Source of the DNA: Sphaerochaeta sp.
GTDB taxonomy: Bacteria > Spirochaetota > Spirochaetia > Sphaerochaetales > Sphaerochaetaceae
Direction of reading: 5' to 3'
Length of the DNA: 6,248 nucleotides
NCBI GenBank assembly: GCA_003446545.1
Contig: DMAO01000326.1
Span: 1 to 6,248, forward strand
Shown piece after piece: positions 1 to 6,248 of the stretch. The first letter of the stretch is position 1. Every line of letters begins with the position of its first letter. The notes below the pieces were generated by a model that saw nothing but the letters and a program-made list of their open reading frames with translations, was not told the DNA's origin and searched no databases. The position numbers and the translations under genes were made by a program.

Positions 1-106
1 AAAGCCTTCAATGTCAAAATGAACAAGGACATAAAATAAAGACAACACGTATCAGATCAACTATCTTTGAAGCTAAGGTCCTGAATAAACCAACTGAGGT
101 AATGCA
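1..106. other. Leader region before the ATPase remnant, no gene recognised
   Basis: This AT-rich stretch holds no reading frame that I can tie to a protein family. One plus-strand frame is open from base 3 to about 155, but its translation has no recognisable motif and runs into the ATPase gene in another frame. Another frame is open from the left edge to a TAA at 37-39 and could be the last dozen codons of an upstream gene, which cannot be tested here. I see AT-rich hexamers but no convincing -35/-10 pair, so no promoter is called. Confidence 0.4.
96..100 (+). promoter_or_regulatory. Shine-Dalgarno site of the ATPase remnant
   Basis: GAGGT lies six bases before the ATG at 107. It supports that ATG as the original start, and so does the protein, which opens with the Phe-Lys-Ser-Ile pattern typical of the N-terminus of AAA15 ATPases. 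The start signals look intact although the gene behind them is broken. Confidence 0.6.
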
Positions 107-1050
107 ATGCTCTCATACTTTACCATACACAACTTCAAGTCGATCCAACGCCTGACCCTTGATCTCAGCTTTGCAGAAGCCAAGGCTCCCCATGGGTACA
201 AAGATATGACTACCCTTCCCTTCCTACAAGAGAAAGGATTGCCTAGAGTTGTACCTTGTCTTGGATTGTTTGGTGCCAATGGCTCAGGCAAATCAACTGT
301 GGTACAAGCCTTTGCCCTGTTTCAGAGTATCACTAGAAAGTTGAAGAGATATTCTCTGTCCAGGCTGCCTATCAGCAAACATTTCTGAAGGTGCTTGCTC
401 TAGGATTCGCAGGTCTTTCAAAGGAAGCTACCTCGGCCTTTTCCTACATTGCCAACCACATTGGAGTTCTTGCTGAAGTGAAACGCTCTGCATCCCAGTT
501 CTTTACAAACTATCAGCACAAAGCTGAGGAGCCTACAGACTTTGCTTTCCTCACTCGGCTCCTGAACATGCTAGATATTGATATTGTGCGTATTGAGAAG
601 AAACAGGGGTTTGAAGAAACCCTGATAGCCTACCACACCAATAGTGAAGGAGACGAGGTAGCCTTCGATTTTACAGAAGAGTCAGAAGGGACCCAAAGAC
701 TTTTCAGAGTGCTGGATATGACATTGGACCGCTTGGCAACAGGAGGTATTGCCATAATAGATTCTATTGACCTCCTTCTGCACCCTCGGCTCTCCATAGA
801 GCTGGTAAGGATGTTCAAGAGCAGAAGGCTTAACACAAAAGGGGCACAGCTGGTGTTCACATCCAATTCCACAGAACTGCTTTCTGATGGGTTGCTCCGT
901 GTATCCGAGATAGGAATCATCAACAAGACCTTAATAAAAGGCTCTGTTGTTAAGAGGGTATCGGACTTCAAGGATGTTCGTAATGGTACAAACTTTAGGG
1001 AACAGTACTTGCAGGGGACCTATACAGGAATACCCTTCCCCTACCTCTAG
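107..1050 (+). pseudogene. Broken AAA15-family (COG1106/RloA-like) ATPase gene
   Basis: The first part (107-388, 93 codons) has the family's N-terminus (Phe-Lys-Ser-Ile near residues 10-13) and a clean Walker A, GANGSGKST, at residues 56-64, then stops at TGA 386-388. The second part is in another frame, open from 337 to the TAG at 1048-1050. It carries the EESEGT segment, a Walker B region (IAIID then Ser), a leucine/His-Pro segment and the typical C-terminal YLQGTYTGIPF. Together they give only about 310 residues against roughly 400-450 for intact relatives. The central segment between Walker A and the helical region before EESEGT is missing, so there was a deletion as well as a frame change. 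The Walker B glutamate is Ser and the usual switch histidine is Asn, which also fits loss of function. Intact relatives include defence-associated ATPases such as RloA with its partner RloB; no partner gene is visible here. Translation of the second part alone from GTG 391 cannot be excluded but lacks a good ribosome site. Confidence 0.82.
325..390 (+). other. Frameshift and deletion junction inside the ATPase pseudogene
   Basis: Up to about base 335 the first frame reads like the helix after Walker A (ALFQSIT). From 337 the other frame reads KVEEIFSVQAAYQQTFLK and continues without a break into the C-terminal half, whereas the first frame drifts into unrelated residues and stops at 386-388. 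The second frame has a TAG at 334-336, so the switch must lie near 330-390, most simply close to 335. The exact breakpoint cannot be fixed without an intact relative. Confidence 0.6.
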
Positions 1051-1074
1051 GAGTGGAGAATCTACTGTGGAAAC

Positions 1075-1090
1075 GGTAAGGCATCTCACC
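1075..1090 (-). terminator. Weak hairpin in the convergent gap, possible terminator
   Basis: Five bases after the garD stop, the minus-strand RNA can form GGUGAG-AUGC-CUUACC, a six-pair stem with one G-U pair and a four-base loop. It is followed by only a short GUUUCC, not a real U-tract. On the plus strand the same stem has one A-C mismatch and is followed by the moderately T-rich CTTCTTATGTTAT. The place between two convergent genes is right for a terminator, but the structure is weak in both directions. Confidence 0.22.
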
Positions 1091-1094
1091 CTTC

Positions 1095-2603
1095 TTATGT
1101 TATAGGAGCAGGATTGAAGAAGCACAGGAAGTTAGTTAGCTTGAGCTGCTCTGCATAGGGCTTCTTTTTGCCACTTGCCACATCCAGGATGAGCTCAAAC
1201 AGGCGCTTTCCCACCTCTTGCACACTCTCTTCCCCTGTAGCAATGCCACCAGCATTCAGGTCGATCAGGTCAGGCCACTGCTCTTGCATGGCATTGCGGG
1301 AACAGACCTTTATCACAGGGGCTTCAGCCAGGCCGTAGGGGGTTCCCCGTCCTGTCATGAACACCTGCAAGGCTATCCCGCTGGCAAGCTGGGAAGGACC
1401 GCACACAATGTCACTGGCGGGGGTTGCTGCAAAGATCAGCCCCTTCTTGGTAGGCAGTTCCCCAGGACCAAGTACCTCAACAATAGGAGCTCGTCCGCTC
1501 TTCACAATGGAACCCATTGCCTTCTCCACAATATTGGAGAGCCCACCCTTCTTGTTTCCAGGGGTAGGGTTTGCAGAACGGTCCACCTCTCCCTTGGCAA
1601 GGTAGGCATCATACCAGCCGATCTCAGCGACCAGCTTATCCCTGGCCTCCTTGTCCACACATCGGTAGGCAAGCAGATGCACCCCGTCACGGACCTCGGT
1701 CACCTCACTGAACATCACCGTCGCACCACCGCTGACCAACAGGTCAGAGGCATACCCGGCACTCGGGTTTGCAGTTATACCGCTGAAGGCATCGCTGCCT
1801 CCACACTGCATACCGATGCAGAGTTTGGATAGGGGAAGCGTTGTCCGCTTTCTTCTGTTCAGTGCCTCCAGCTTGGTCTCTGCCATCTTCAGCAGGGCTT
1901 CCATCATAGCAGCATAACCCTGATAGTCCTGTAGCATCAGGACATTCTCAGCATTGATCTCTTCAGGTGGAAGTAGCTTGTCAACGGTCAGCTTCTCACA
2001 CCCAAGCCCCACAACCATGATCTCCCCACCAAAGTTGGGATTGCGCATGATGTTCCTGATGGAACGGATAGGGATGACAGCATCGGGGGCATTGATAGCC
2101 ACACCACAGCCATAGGCGTGGTTGATGGCAACCACCTCATCGACATTCGGATACTTGGGAAGAAGCGTTGAACGAATCCGACCAACCAGCTGGTTCACCA
2201 CACCGGACACACACTGCACGGTCGTGGTGATAGCCAAAAGGTTCCTGGTCCCGGCATAAAGATCAGGGCCATTGTCAAAACCCTCAAAGGTAGTGATCGA
2301 AGGCTTAGGGAGCACAACAGCTTCCCCCTGGGCATAGGTGAGGGAGTCCAAGGAAGGGAGATCGGGCAAGGCCAACATAGTCTCGTTGATCCAGGACCCT
2401 ACCTCAATATCCTCAAGCAGGTACCCAAGGGTAACCCCATACCTGATGACCTCGTCACCTTTCTGCAGGTTCTTGAGGGCAACCTTATGGCCCTGGGGAA
2501 TATCCTGGAGGAGGACAATGCCTTCAAGGTCCATCCCTTTAGCAGCGTTTTCTGTCACAATTGCAACATTATCACTTGGGTCAATCTGAATAAGACGGAT
2601 CAT
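1095..2603 (-). CDS. garD: Galactarate dehydratase (UxaA/GarD family)
   Basis: Predicted to remove water from D-galactarate (meso-galactarate) in the cytoplasm, giving 5-dehydro-4-deoxy-D-glucarate (EC 4.2.1.42). The 502-residue protein matches the GarD pattern along its whole length: an N-terminal SAF-type domain (about 1-75, with IPQGHKVAL at 35-43), [14 protein letters not shown] at 118-131, [12 protein letters not shown] at 162-173, GLGCEKL at 199-205, [17 protein letters not shown] at 264-280, [10 protein letters not shown] at 297-306, [17 protein letters not shown] at 341-357, ATPASD at 393-398, TGRGTPYG at 417-424 and the terminal FNPAPIT. The last segment and the DRSANP block favour GarD over altronate dehydratase UxaA. 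It is about 20 residues shorter than E. coli GarD, mainly through a shorter N-terminus and a shorter loop after GCEKL; no motif is lost. The start ATG overlaps the tctA stop by four bases (ATGA), so translation is probably coupled to the permease gene. It is the last gene of the visible operon. Confidence 0.93.
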   Translation of the reverse strand: MIRLIQIDPSDNVAIVTENAAKGMDLEGIVLLQDIPQGHKVALKNLQKGDEVIRYGVTLGYLLEDIEVGSWINETMLALPDLPSLDSLTYAQGEAVVLPKPSITTFEGFDNGPDLYAGTRNLLAITTTVQCVSGVVNQLVGRIRSTLLPKYPNVDEVVAINHAYGCGVAINAPDAVIPIRSIRNIMRNPNFGGEIMVVGLGCEKLTVDKLLPPEEINAENVLMLQDYQGYAAMMEALLKMAETKLEALNRRKRTTLPLSKLCIGMQCGGSDAFSGITANPSAGYASDLLVSGGATVMFSEVTEVRDGVHLLAYRCVDKEARDKLVAEIGWYDAYLAKGEVDRSANPTPGNKKGGLSNIVEKAMGSIVKSGRAPIVEVLGPGELPTKKGLIFAATPASDIVCGPSQLASGIALQVFMTGRGTPYGLAEAPVIKVCSRNAMQEQWPDLIDLNAGGIATGEESVQEVGKRLFELILDVASGKKKPYAEQLKLTNFLCFFNPAPIT

Positions 2604-4102
2604 TGTTCCTTTTCCTTTGCAAGCCTGGCACGTTTCTTGGTACGATGCTCCTCATAGAAAGCCCAACCCAAGGAAATGGCAATGAGAACCCAGATGACAT
2701 TGCCGATAGGTCTGGAGAAGAAGGTGCCAAGGGAACCACCGGCACCCTTGATGGAGTCTACGAAATACTTCTCCAAATCGCGACCAAGGATAAATCCAAT
2801 GAGTAACGAAGGGACACTGAAGCCAAACTTGGTCATTACATAGCCAAGGACGCCAAAGAACAGCATGGTCCAGACATCAAACATATTTCCGTTCTGCACA
2901 GCATAGGAACCGACTGTGCACAAGAGTATGATCACAGGGAATATACGTGCCTTAGGAAAGTTGATCACCTTCACGATATGCTTGATGGGATAGAACATCA
3001 CAATGAACATCAATGCGTTCGCCAAACCCATGGCAAGGAGAATTGTCTTCCAGGTAATGGGGTTATTGATGATGAACAGCGGACCCACCTGGATACCCTG
3101 AAGCATGAATGCTCCGATAAGAACGGCGGTGGTACTGTCTCCGGGGATTCCCAGTGAGAGAAGCGGAATGAGCGCCCCTCCGGTAAGACCGTTGTTCGCC
3201 CCTTCTGAGGCAACCAGGCCATCGACACAACCTGTGCCAAATTTCTCAGGATGCTTTGACTGGCTCTTCGCCTGTGAGTAGGAGAGCAAGGAAGCTGCAC
3301 TGCCTCCAACACCAGGGAGGACCCCGATAAAGGTTCCGATAATGCCCGAACGTATCAGATTGAACCCTTGGCCTTTGAAATCCTTGAAGGAGAACTTCTT
3401 CGACTGGGAGGAAAGGTCTGTGCTCTGGTGCTCTTCCTTCATGCCGATTTCTGCTTCTTGGAAGATCTGGACCACGGCAAACAGGCCGATGAGCACAGGC
3501 AGGAGCTGGAACCCCATCCTAAGGTCAACCTTAAACATATCGGGAACCATGCGCATCTTATTGTTGTCAGCAAACTGGCCGATCAAGGCGATCAACACAC
3601 CAAAAAAGCCCGCAAATATGCCCTTGACGAGACTTCCTTTACTCAAGGCTGCGATAATGGTCAGGGCAAACACAATGATGAGGAACTTCTCAATTGCAGA
3701 GAAATTAATCGCCACCTTGGACAAGGGAGGGGTAAAGAACCACAAGAAAGCAAGACTGATCATACCACCGATAAGGCTTGCGGTGATGCCAATGCGAAGG
3801 GCACGCAAGCCCTCACCCCTTTTGGTCATGGGAAAGCCATCGAAGCCTGTGCAAATCGAGGAGGGCGTACCGGGGATGTTGATAAGGATAGCAGGTATGA
3901 GACCACCTGAAATGCCACCGACATAGAGCCCAAGCAAAAGATAGAGGGAGGTGTTCAGGTCATATGCATAGGTAAGGGGGAGGAAAATGGCGATAGCCAT
4001 GGTAGCGGTCATTCCTGGCAGGGCACCAAAGATGATTCCAACCATAACTCCTGTAAGTGACATCAGTAACTGGGGAATTCCAAACGTAAACGATTCCATC
4101 AC
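2600..4102 (-). CDS. tctA: Tripartite tricarboxylate transporter, large permease subunit TctA
   Basis: Integral inner-membrane subunit of a TTT-family secondary transporter, which works with TctB and the periplasmic TctC and is driven by an ion gradient. The 500-residue length is normal for the family. It is hydrophobic throughout and shows the internal repeat of the family: [12 protein letters not shown] (25-36) is mirrored by [13 protein letters not shown] (259-271), and [17 protein letters not shown] (66-82) by [19 protein letters not shown] (308-326). A polar linker (about 217-247) divides the halves, and the C-terminus is a charged tail (485-500). The start is GTG 4100-4102, eight bases after AGGAGG; the next codon is ATG (4097-4099), so the alternative would shorten the protein by only one residue. 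Known TTT systems carry citrate and other carboxylates. Here the translational overlap with garD and co-direction with tctC and tctB suggest an aldarate such as galactarate, which is inference. Confidence 0.93.
   Translation of the reverse strand: MMESFTFGIPQLLMSLTGVMVGIIFGALPGMTATMAIAIFLPLTYAYDLNTSLYLLLGLYVGGISGGLIPAILINIPGTPSSICTGFDGFPMTKRGEGLRALRIGITASLIGGMISLAFLWFFTPPLSKVAINFSAIEKFLIIVFALTIIAALSKGSLVKGIFAGFFGVLIALIGQFADNNKMRMVPDMFKVDLRMGFQLLPVLIGLFAVVQIFQEAEIGMKEEHQSTDLSSQSKKFSFKDFKGQGFNLIRSGIIGTFIGVLPGVGGSAASLLSYSQAKSQSKHPEKFGTGCVDGLVASEGANNGLTGGALIPLLSLGIPGDSTTAVLIGAFMLQGIQVGPLFIINNPITWKTILLAMGLANALMFIVMFYPIKHIVKVINFPKARIFPVIILLCTVGSYAVQNGNMFDVWTMLFFGVLGYVMTKFGFSVPSLLIGFILGRDLEKYFVDSIKGAGGSLGTFFSRPIGNVIWVLIAISLGWAFYEEHRTKKRARLAKEKEQ
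2613..2618 (-). promoter_or_regulatory. garD ribosome binding site inside the 3' end of tctA
   Basis: AAAGGA lies nine bases before the garD ATG, and a second AGGA lies only three bases before it. Both sit within the last codons of tctA, whose Lys-Glu-rich end (KEKEQ) supplies the purines. Together with the ATGA overlap this suggests that ribosomes finishing tctA re-start on garD. Confidence 0.55.
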
Positions 4103-4110
4103 TTTATGTT

Positions 4111-4116
4111 CCTCCT
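4111..4116 (-). promoter_or_regulatory. Strong tctA Shine-Dalgarno site
   Basis: A full AGGAGG lies in the 15-base gap between tctB and tctA, one base after the tctB stop codon. It is eight bases from the GTG at 4102 and eleven from the following ATG. The spacing favours GTG as the first codon. Confidence 0.75.
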
Positions 4117-4117
4117 A

Positions 4118-4573
4118 TTAAGGTAAGGTGATCTTGAATAGCTTGCCGAAGACCAGATATATGAGCGTCGAAGAGACTACCGATATGATCAGGGAAATCA
4201 GCAAGGAACGAAAACCACGATTAGACCAGAACTTTCGAGTTTTAAAAGCAACTGGAATTGATGCAAGCTGCTGTACGCCACAAAACAGTACATTGAACAT
4301 GAATACAAACAGGATGGAAGCGGGAAGGAATCCGAGGAGATTCATTGAGGGGAAATACAAGACCATCAGGACCAGGCTTCCAATGAGCCTTACCTTATCC
4401 CAGTTGGCCACAAAGAAGTGATAGTTCTTGAATGCAAAAAAGGGCTTACCCAGTCTCCTGCATTTAAGCAGACGTTGGATTGCCATAACCACCAAGAGGA
4501 ATCCAAGAATCCCAAAAATAATGGGAGGGAAAATCCAATGGGAAGTTGAAGGCTTGTAATTTACTCGGAACAT
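4118..4573 (-). CDS. tctB: Tripartite tricarboxylate transporter, small permease subunit TctB
   Basis: Small membrane subunit of the TTT transporter, needed with TctA for uptake; its exact part in transport is not well defined in the family. The 151-residue product has four predicted membrane segments at about 12-35, 61-80, 82-100 and 121-145, the classic TctB topology, and ends in the family-like FGKLFKITLP. The long positively charged loop between segments 1 and 2 (36-60) and another before segment 4 (111-122) suggest that these loops face the cytoplasm. I chose ATG 4571-4573 because GAGGAG lies nine bases before it; an upstream in-frame start at 4615 would add 14 residues translated from a stem-loop region and is unlikely. 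TctB proteins vary greatly in sequence, so the call rests on size, topology and the position between tctC and tctA. Confidence 0.87.
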   Translation of the reverse strand: MFRVNYKPSTSHWIFPPIIFGILGFLLVVMAIQRLLKCRRLGKPFFAFKNYHFFVANWDKVRLIGSLVLMVLYFPSMNLLGFLPASILFVFMFNVLFCGVQQLASIPVAFKTRKFWSNRGFRSLLISLIISVVSSTLIYLVFGKLFKITLP

Positions 4574-4582
4574 AATACAACT

Positions 4583-4588
4583 CTCCTC
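4583..4588 (-). promoter_or_regulatory. tctB Shine-Dalgarno site
   Basis: GAGGAG lies nine bases before ATG 4573 and decides that start over the one at 4615. Eight bases upstream of it is CUCCU (minus-strand RNA, 4600-4596), four bases of which form the 3' end of the long stem-loop. That element could pair with AGGAG in this site if the stem were open. Confidence 0.7.
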
Positions 4589-4596
4589 AGAGGTCA

Positions 4597-4627
4597 GGAG
4601 CTGCAGGCATACCATACCTACAGCTCC
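4597..4627 (-). promoter_or_regulatory. 13-bp stem-loop between tctC and tctB
   Basis: In the minus-strand RNA, GGAGCUGUAGGUA (4627-4615) pairs over its whole length with UGCCUGCAGCUCC (4609-4597), with two U-G pairs and a five-base UGGUA loop. There is no U-tract on its 3' side, so it is not a standard intrinsic terminator. It begins 18 bases after the tctC stop codon. The likely roles are to protect the 3' end of the tctC message or to lower expression of the membrane-protein genes, as known for stem-loops behind other binding-protein genes. The role here is inferred. Confidence 0.65.
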
Positions 4628-4645
4628 CCATCGGTGATTTTTTCC

Positions 4646-5683
4646 TTACAGTACGAGGTCATCCAATGACGGAGCATTGTCGATCAGACCCTGAAGGCTG
4701 TCGCGCTTGTCATAGATGAAGGCCTTACTTTCTGCAGAATTGAGATACTTGCCAGGGCGATAGGTCATCTTGGCAAGGTCTGCGATCAAGGCAGGATCAG
4801 CATTGACTTTCTTCATGGCTGCATCAAGTTCAGCAACAAGGGCTGCTGGGAAATCCTTTGGCAGGTAGATCAGGAAGTCCTTTGCAAAACGGAACTCCTT
4901 CTTGTTCAGGGTGATCCCCTGATCAGCATAGGAAGTTGCAGATACACCATCAATATTGTCCATCAGGCCCATGTACTTCATGGCAATCTTCGGATCGTCA
5001 GTCTGGGTGTACTGGAGGAGACTGGTGTAGTCAGCAAAGATAACATCAGCATTACCATCCCAGAGGAGCTGAAGCTTATCCCCGGTGGAACCACCGATTA
5101 CGACAACAATCCTATCAGCAACGTCCTGTCCATAGGTATCTTTGGCCCACTGCCAGAACACGACGAAGGCAACGTGGGATACACCGCCGGCCTCACAAGC
5201 CATGCGAACGATTGCGTTGGGATTCTTCTGCAGGTACACAGGAATTTCAGCAAGGCTGTTGTACGGTGCATTCTTACTTGATCCCCAAGCAGAACCGGGG
5301 TTCTGGGCAATACGTGGCCCGACTGTCATGTTTTCCAGACTGTACATCTTGTCATATGCCCCAAAGGAGATGCCAAGGTAGGTCATGTCGTGGAACATCA
5401 TGATGGTATTGCCATCGGGTTTTGAAGTCTGCATGGCATCGAGAGCCTTTGCAGCACCTACAGCATCAACCTTCAGGTTGGCACCAAGTTCTTTTGCCAG
5501 ATAGCGACTTACCGTCTCTGCAATAAGGTAGGAGTCACCACCGGTGGAGGTGGATCCAATTACTACGCGAACGTTCTTTCCCTGAAATGTGGGAGCAGCT
5601 TCCTGGGTTTCCCCAGCACCGGCTGCAAACACCAGAGAACCGACTAACAGAATAGAAAGTGCAATAGCTACAATCTTCTTCAT
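4646..5683 (-). CDS. tctC: TctC/Bug-family periplasmic substrate-binding protein
   Basis: Extracytoplasmic binding receptor that delivers substrate to TctAB. The 345-residue length fits the family (about 320-350). Residues 1-20 form a signal peptide (basic MKK, a leucine-rich core, VFA before the likely cleavage site) followed by an Ala/Gly/Glu/Gln-rich linker (21-32). There is no lipobox cysteine, so this is probably a secreted protein rather than a lipoprotein. Family marks are the first strand and turn VRVVIGSTSTGGDS (38-51), the KPDGNT motif (88-93), GGSTGDKLQLLWDGNADV (197-214) and a C-terminal helical region with LPKDFPAALVAELDAAMKK (274-292). The first loop and the shortened second loop after VDAV (72-75) differ from the usual PGG-x-x-D and PGAGG forms, so the ligand may be unusual. 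The start at 5683 is supported by AAGGAG seven bases upstream and by the signal peptide; a frame extending to 5815 overlaps the lyase gene and is rejected. Divergence lowers the certainty of the ligand, not of the family. Confidence 0.88.
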   Translation of the reverse strand: MKKIVAIALSILLVGSLVFAAGAGETQEAAPTFQGKNVRVVIGSTSTGGDSYLIAETVSRYLAKELGANLKVDAVGAAKALDAMQTSKPDGNTIMMFHDMTYLGISFGAYDKMYSLENMTVGPRIAQNPGSAWGSSKNAPYNSLAEIPVYLQKNPNAIVRMACEAGGVSHVAFVVFWQWAKDTYGQDVADRIVVVIGGSTGDKLQLLWDGNADVIFADYTSLLQYTQTDDPKIAMKYMGLMDNIDGVSATSYADQGITLNKKEFRFAKDFLIYLPKDFPAALVAELDAAMKKVNADPALIADLAKMTYRPGKYLNSAESKAFIYDKRDSLQGLIDNAPSLDDLVL

Positions 5684-5690
5684 CTTCAAT

Positions 5691-5696
5691 CTCCTT
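5691..5696 (-). promoter_or_regulatory. tctC Shine-Dalgarno site
   Basis: AAGGAG lies seven bases before ATG 5683. It fixes the start directly before the signal peptide and rules against the longer reading frame that begins inside the lyase gene. Confidence 0.75.
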
Positions 5697-5704
5697 ATTA
5701 TATT

Positions 5705-5724
5705 CTTACCCGTTACCGGGGAAA
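5705..5724 (-). promoter_or_regulatory. Small GNRA-loop hairpin between the lyase gene and tctC
   Basis: The minus-strand RNA contains CCCG-GUAA-CGGG (5720-5709): four strong pairs closed by a GUAA tetraloop. One C-U mismatch and two or three weak outer pairs could lengthen it to 5724-5705. It sits in the 50-base gap after the lyase stop and ends about nine bases before the tctC ribosome site. No U-tract follows, so termination is unlikely; it may be an mRNA-stabilising or processing element. Confidence 0.4.
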
Positions 5725-5733
5725 TACCTAGAT

Positions 5734-6248
5734 TCAAAGCAAATGCATCTCGGCCAAGACCGAGCGAAGGGTCTCCCGTTCCTGGGTACTGAGGGCCCTG
5801 ATGGGATCGAGACACTTTCCTACAGGAACGCCTTGCAACTCCAAACCCTCTTTGATGACCTGAGGGAAGGAACCCATATTCGTAGCGATCCGAAGCGGAG
5901 CAAACAGGAACTGCGCTTCCAAGGACCCTGCGATATCACCACTGACATACTTGTCATAGATGTCTGCAGCAATACGTGGGGCTACATTTGCACAGGAGGC
6001 GATGGCACCGACGGCCCCATGGCAGAGCCCTGCATGGATGAGGGTATCCCGACCAAGCAACACACCAAAGCTTTCATTGCCGCGGGTCAGGCGGATATAC
6101 TCTGCAGTATTGCTAAAGTCCCCTGTGCTGTCCTTCACGCCAACGATGTTGGCAATCTCGGAGAGCTTGGCTACAGTCTTAGGCTCCACATGGACGTTGG
6201 TCTTCGGCATGTTGTTGTAGATGATCACCGGCAAGTCAGTGCTGCTGG
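5734..6248 (-). CDS. DapA/NanA-family lyase, C-terminal part (5' end outside window)
   Basis: Class I pyruvate-type aldolase or dehydratase of the DHDPS/N-acetylneuraminate lyase family, a cytoplasmic TIM-barrel enzyme. About 170 codons are present, a little over half of the usual 290-300; the gene runs off the right edge. The frame is open to the edge, entering as TDLPVIIYNN, so the TTG at 6234 is an internal Leu codon and not a start. Visible marks are the catalytic Tyr of YNNMPKT (codon 6219-6217), the Schiff-base Lys of GVKDSTGD (codon 6135-6133), exactly 28 residues apart as in DapA Tyr133/Lys161, and GAVGAIASCANVAP. The position of DapA Arg138, which binds the substrate carboxylate, is Lys here, arguing against a true lysine-biosynthesis enzyme. 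Next to garD, a role on 5-dehydro-4-deoxyglucarate is plausible, either as an aldolase or as a decarboxylating dehydratase like KdgD; this is inference. It is the first visible gene of the operon, 50 bases before tctC. Confidence 0.85.
   Translation of the reverse strand, partial: SSTDLPVIIYNNMPKTNVHVEPKTVAKLSEIANIVGVKDSTGDFSNTAEYIRLTRGNESFGVLLGRDTLIHAGLCHGAVGAIASCANVAPRIAADIYDKYVSGDIAGSLEAQFLFAPLRIATNMGSFPQVIKEGLELQGVPVGKCLDPIRALSTQERETLRSVLAEMHLL

Noticed and set aside
3..155. Plus-strand open frame entering from the left edge
   Set aside because: Its translation has no motif, and it extends across the ribosome site and start of the ATPase gene in another frame; chance is sufficient.
391..1050. 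The C-terminal ATPase part as a separate gene starting at GTG 391
   Set aside because: The same frame stays open upstream to 337 with family-like residues, GTG 391 has no well-placed ribosome site, and the product would lack Walker A. A gene fragment is the simpler reading.
107..1050. An active RloA/RloB-type defence system
   Set aside because: The ATPase gene is broken and lacks key residues, no RloB-like partner is present, and the next gene is a convergent metabolic gene.
1218..1832. Plus-strand 204-codon open frame opposite garD
   Set aside because: It lies wholly inside the strongly supported garD gene on the other strand and its translation shows no family motif.
3342..3926. Two overlapping plus-strand open frames of 180-194 codons opposite tctA
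   Set aside because: Both are antisense to conserved tctA sequence, overlap each other in different frames, and show no recognisable domain or ribosome site.
4597..4643. Plus-strand intrinsic terminator (stem-loop then TTTTTT at 4638-4643)
   Set aside because: The T-run starts ten bases after the stem, and no plus-strand gene is being transcribed there. On the coding strand it is an A-run upstream of the stem.
5684..5815. N-terminal extension of tctC by 44 residues
   Set aside because: It would overlap the end of the lyase gene and place a Pro/Gly-rich non-signal sequence before a clear signal peptide that has its own ribosome site.

Overview
The window shows a carbohydrate-acid uptake and catabolism operon on the minus strand (about 1095 to the right edge), next to the decayed remains of a plus-strand AAA15-type ATPase gene (107-1050). 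The organism is a bacterium. Base composition is close to even, and the binding-protein signal peptide runs straight into an Ala-Gly-Glu-Gln-rich linker without a lipobox cysteine. That style is common in free-living spirochaetes such as Sphaerochaeta, but the taxonomic guess is only moderately supported.

Layout from left to right. Bases 1-106 hold no gene I can support. 107-1050 is an ATPase pseudogene: its Walker A half and its Walker B/C-terminal half lie in different frames, and the family's middle segment is missing. A 44-base convergent gap follows, with at most a weak hairpin. Then come, all on the minus strand and listed here against the direction of transcription: garD (galactarate dehydratase, 1095-2603), tctA (large permease subunit, 2600-4102), tctB (small permease subunit, 4118-4573), tctC (periplasmic binding protein, 4646-5683), and the 3' part of a DapA-family lyase gene (5734-6248) that continues beyond the window.

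Transcription therefore runs lyase - tctC - tctB - tctA - garD. Gaps are 50, 72 and 15 bases, and the last junction is a 4-base ATGA overlap. The promoter must lie to the right of the window. A working model: TctC captures an aldarate in the periplasm, TctAB carries it in with an ion gradient, GarD dehydrates galactarate to 5-dehydro-4-deoxy-D-glucarate, and the lyase splits or decarboxylates that 2-oxo acid. The GarD assignment is strong. The transporter substrate and the exact lyase reaction are inferred from gene order.

The points most worth a second look are: stem-loops on both sides of the tctC cistron (one a 13-bp stem that may also compete for the tctB ribosome binding site), the departure of TctC from the usual Bug-family ligand loops, the pairing of a tripartite tricarboxylate transporter with galactarate dehydratase, and the two-step decay of the ATPase gene. 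I found no CRISPR array, tRNA, rRNA, insertion sequence or clearly new system.
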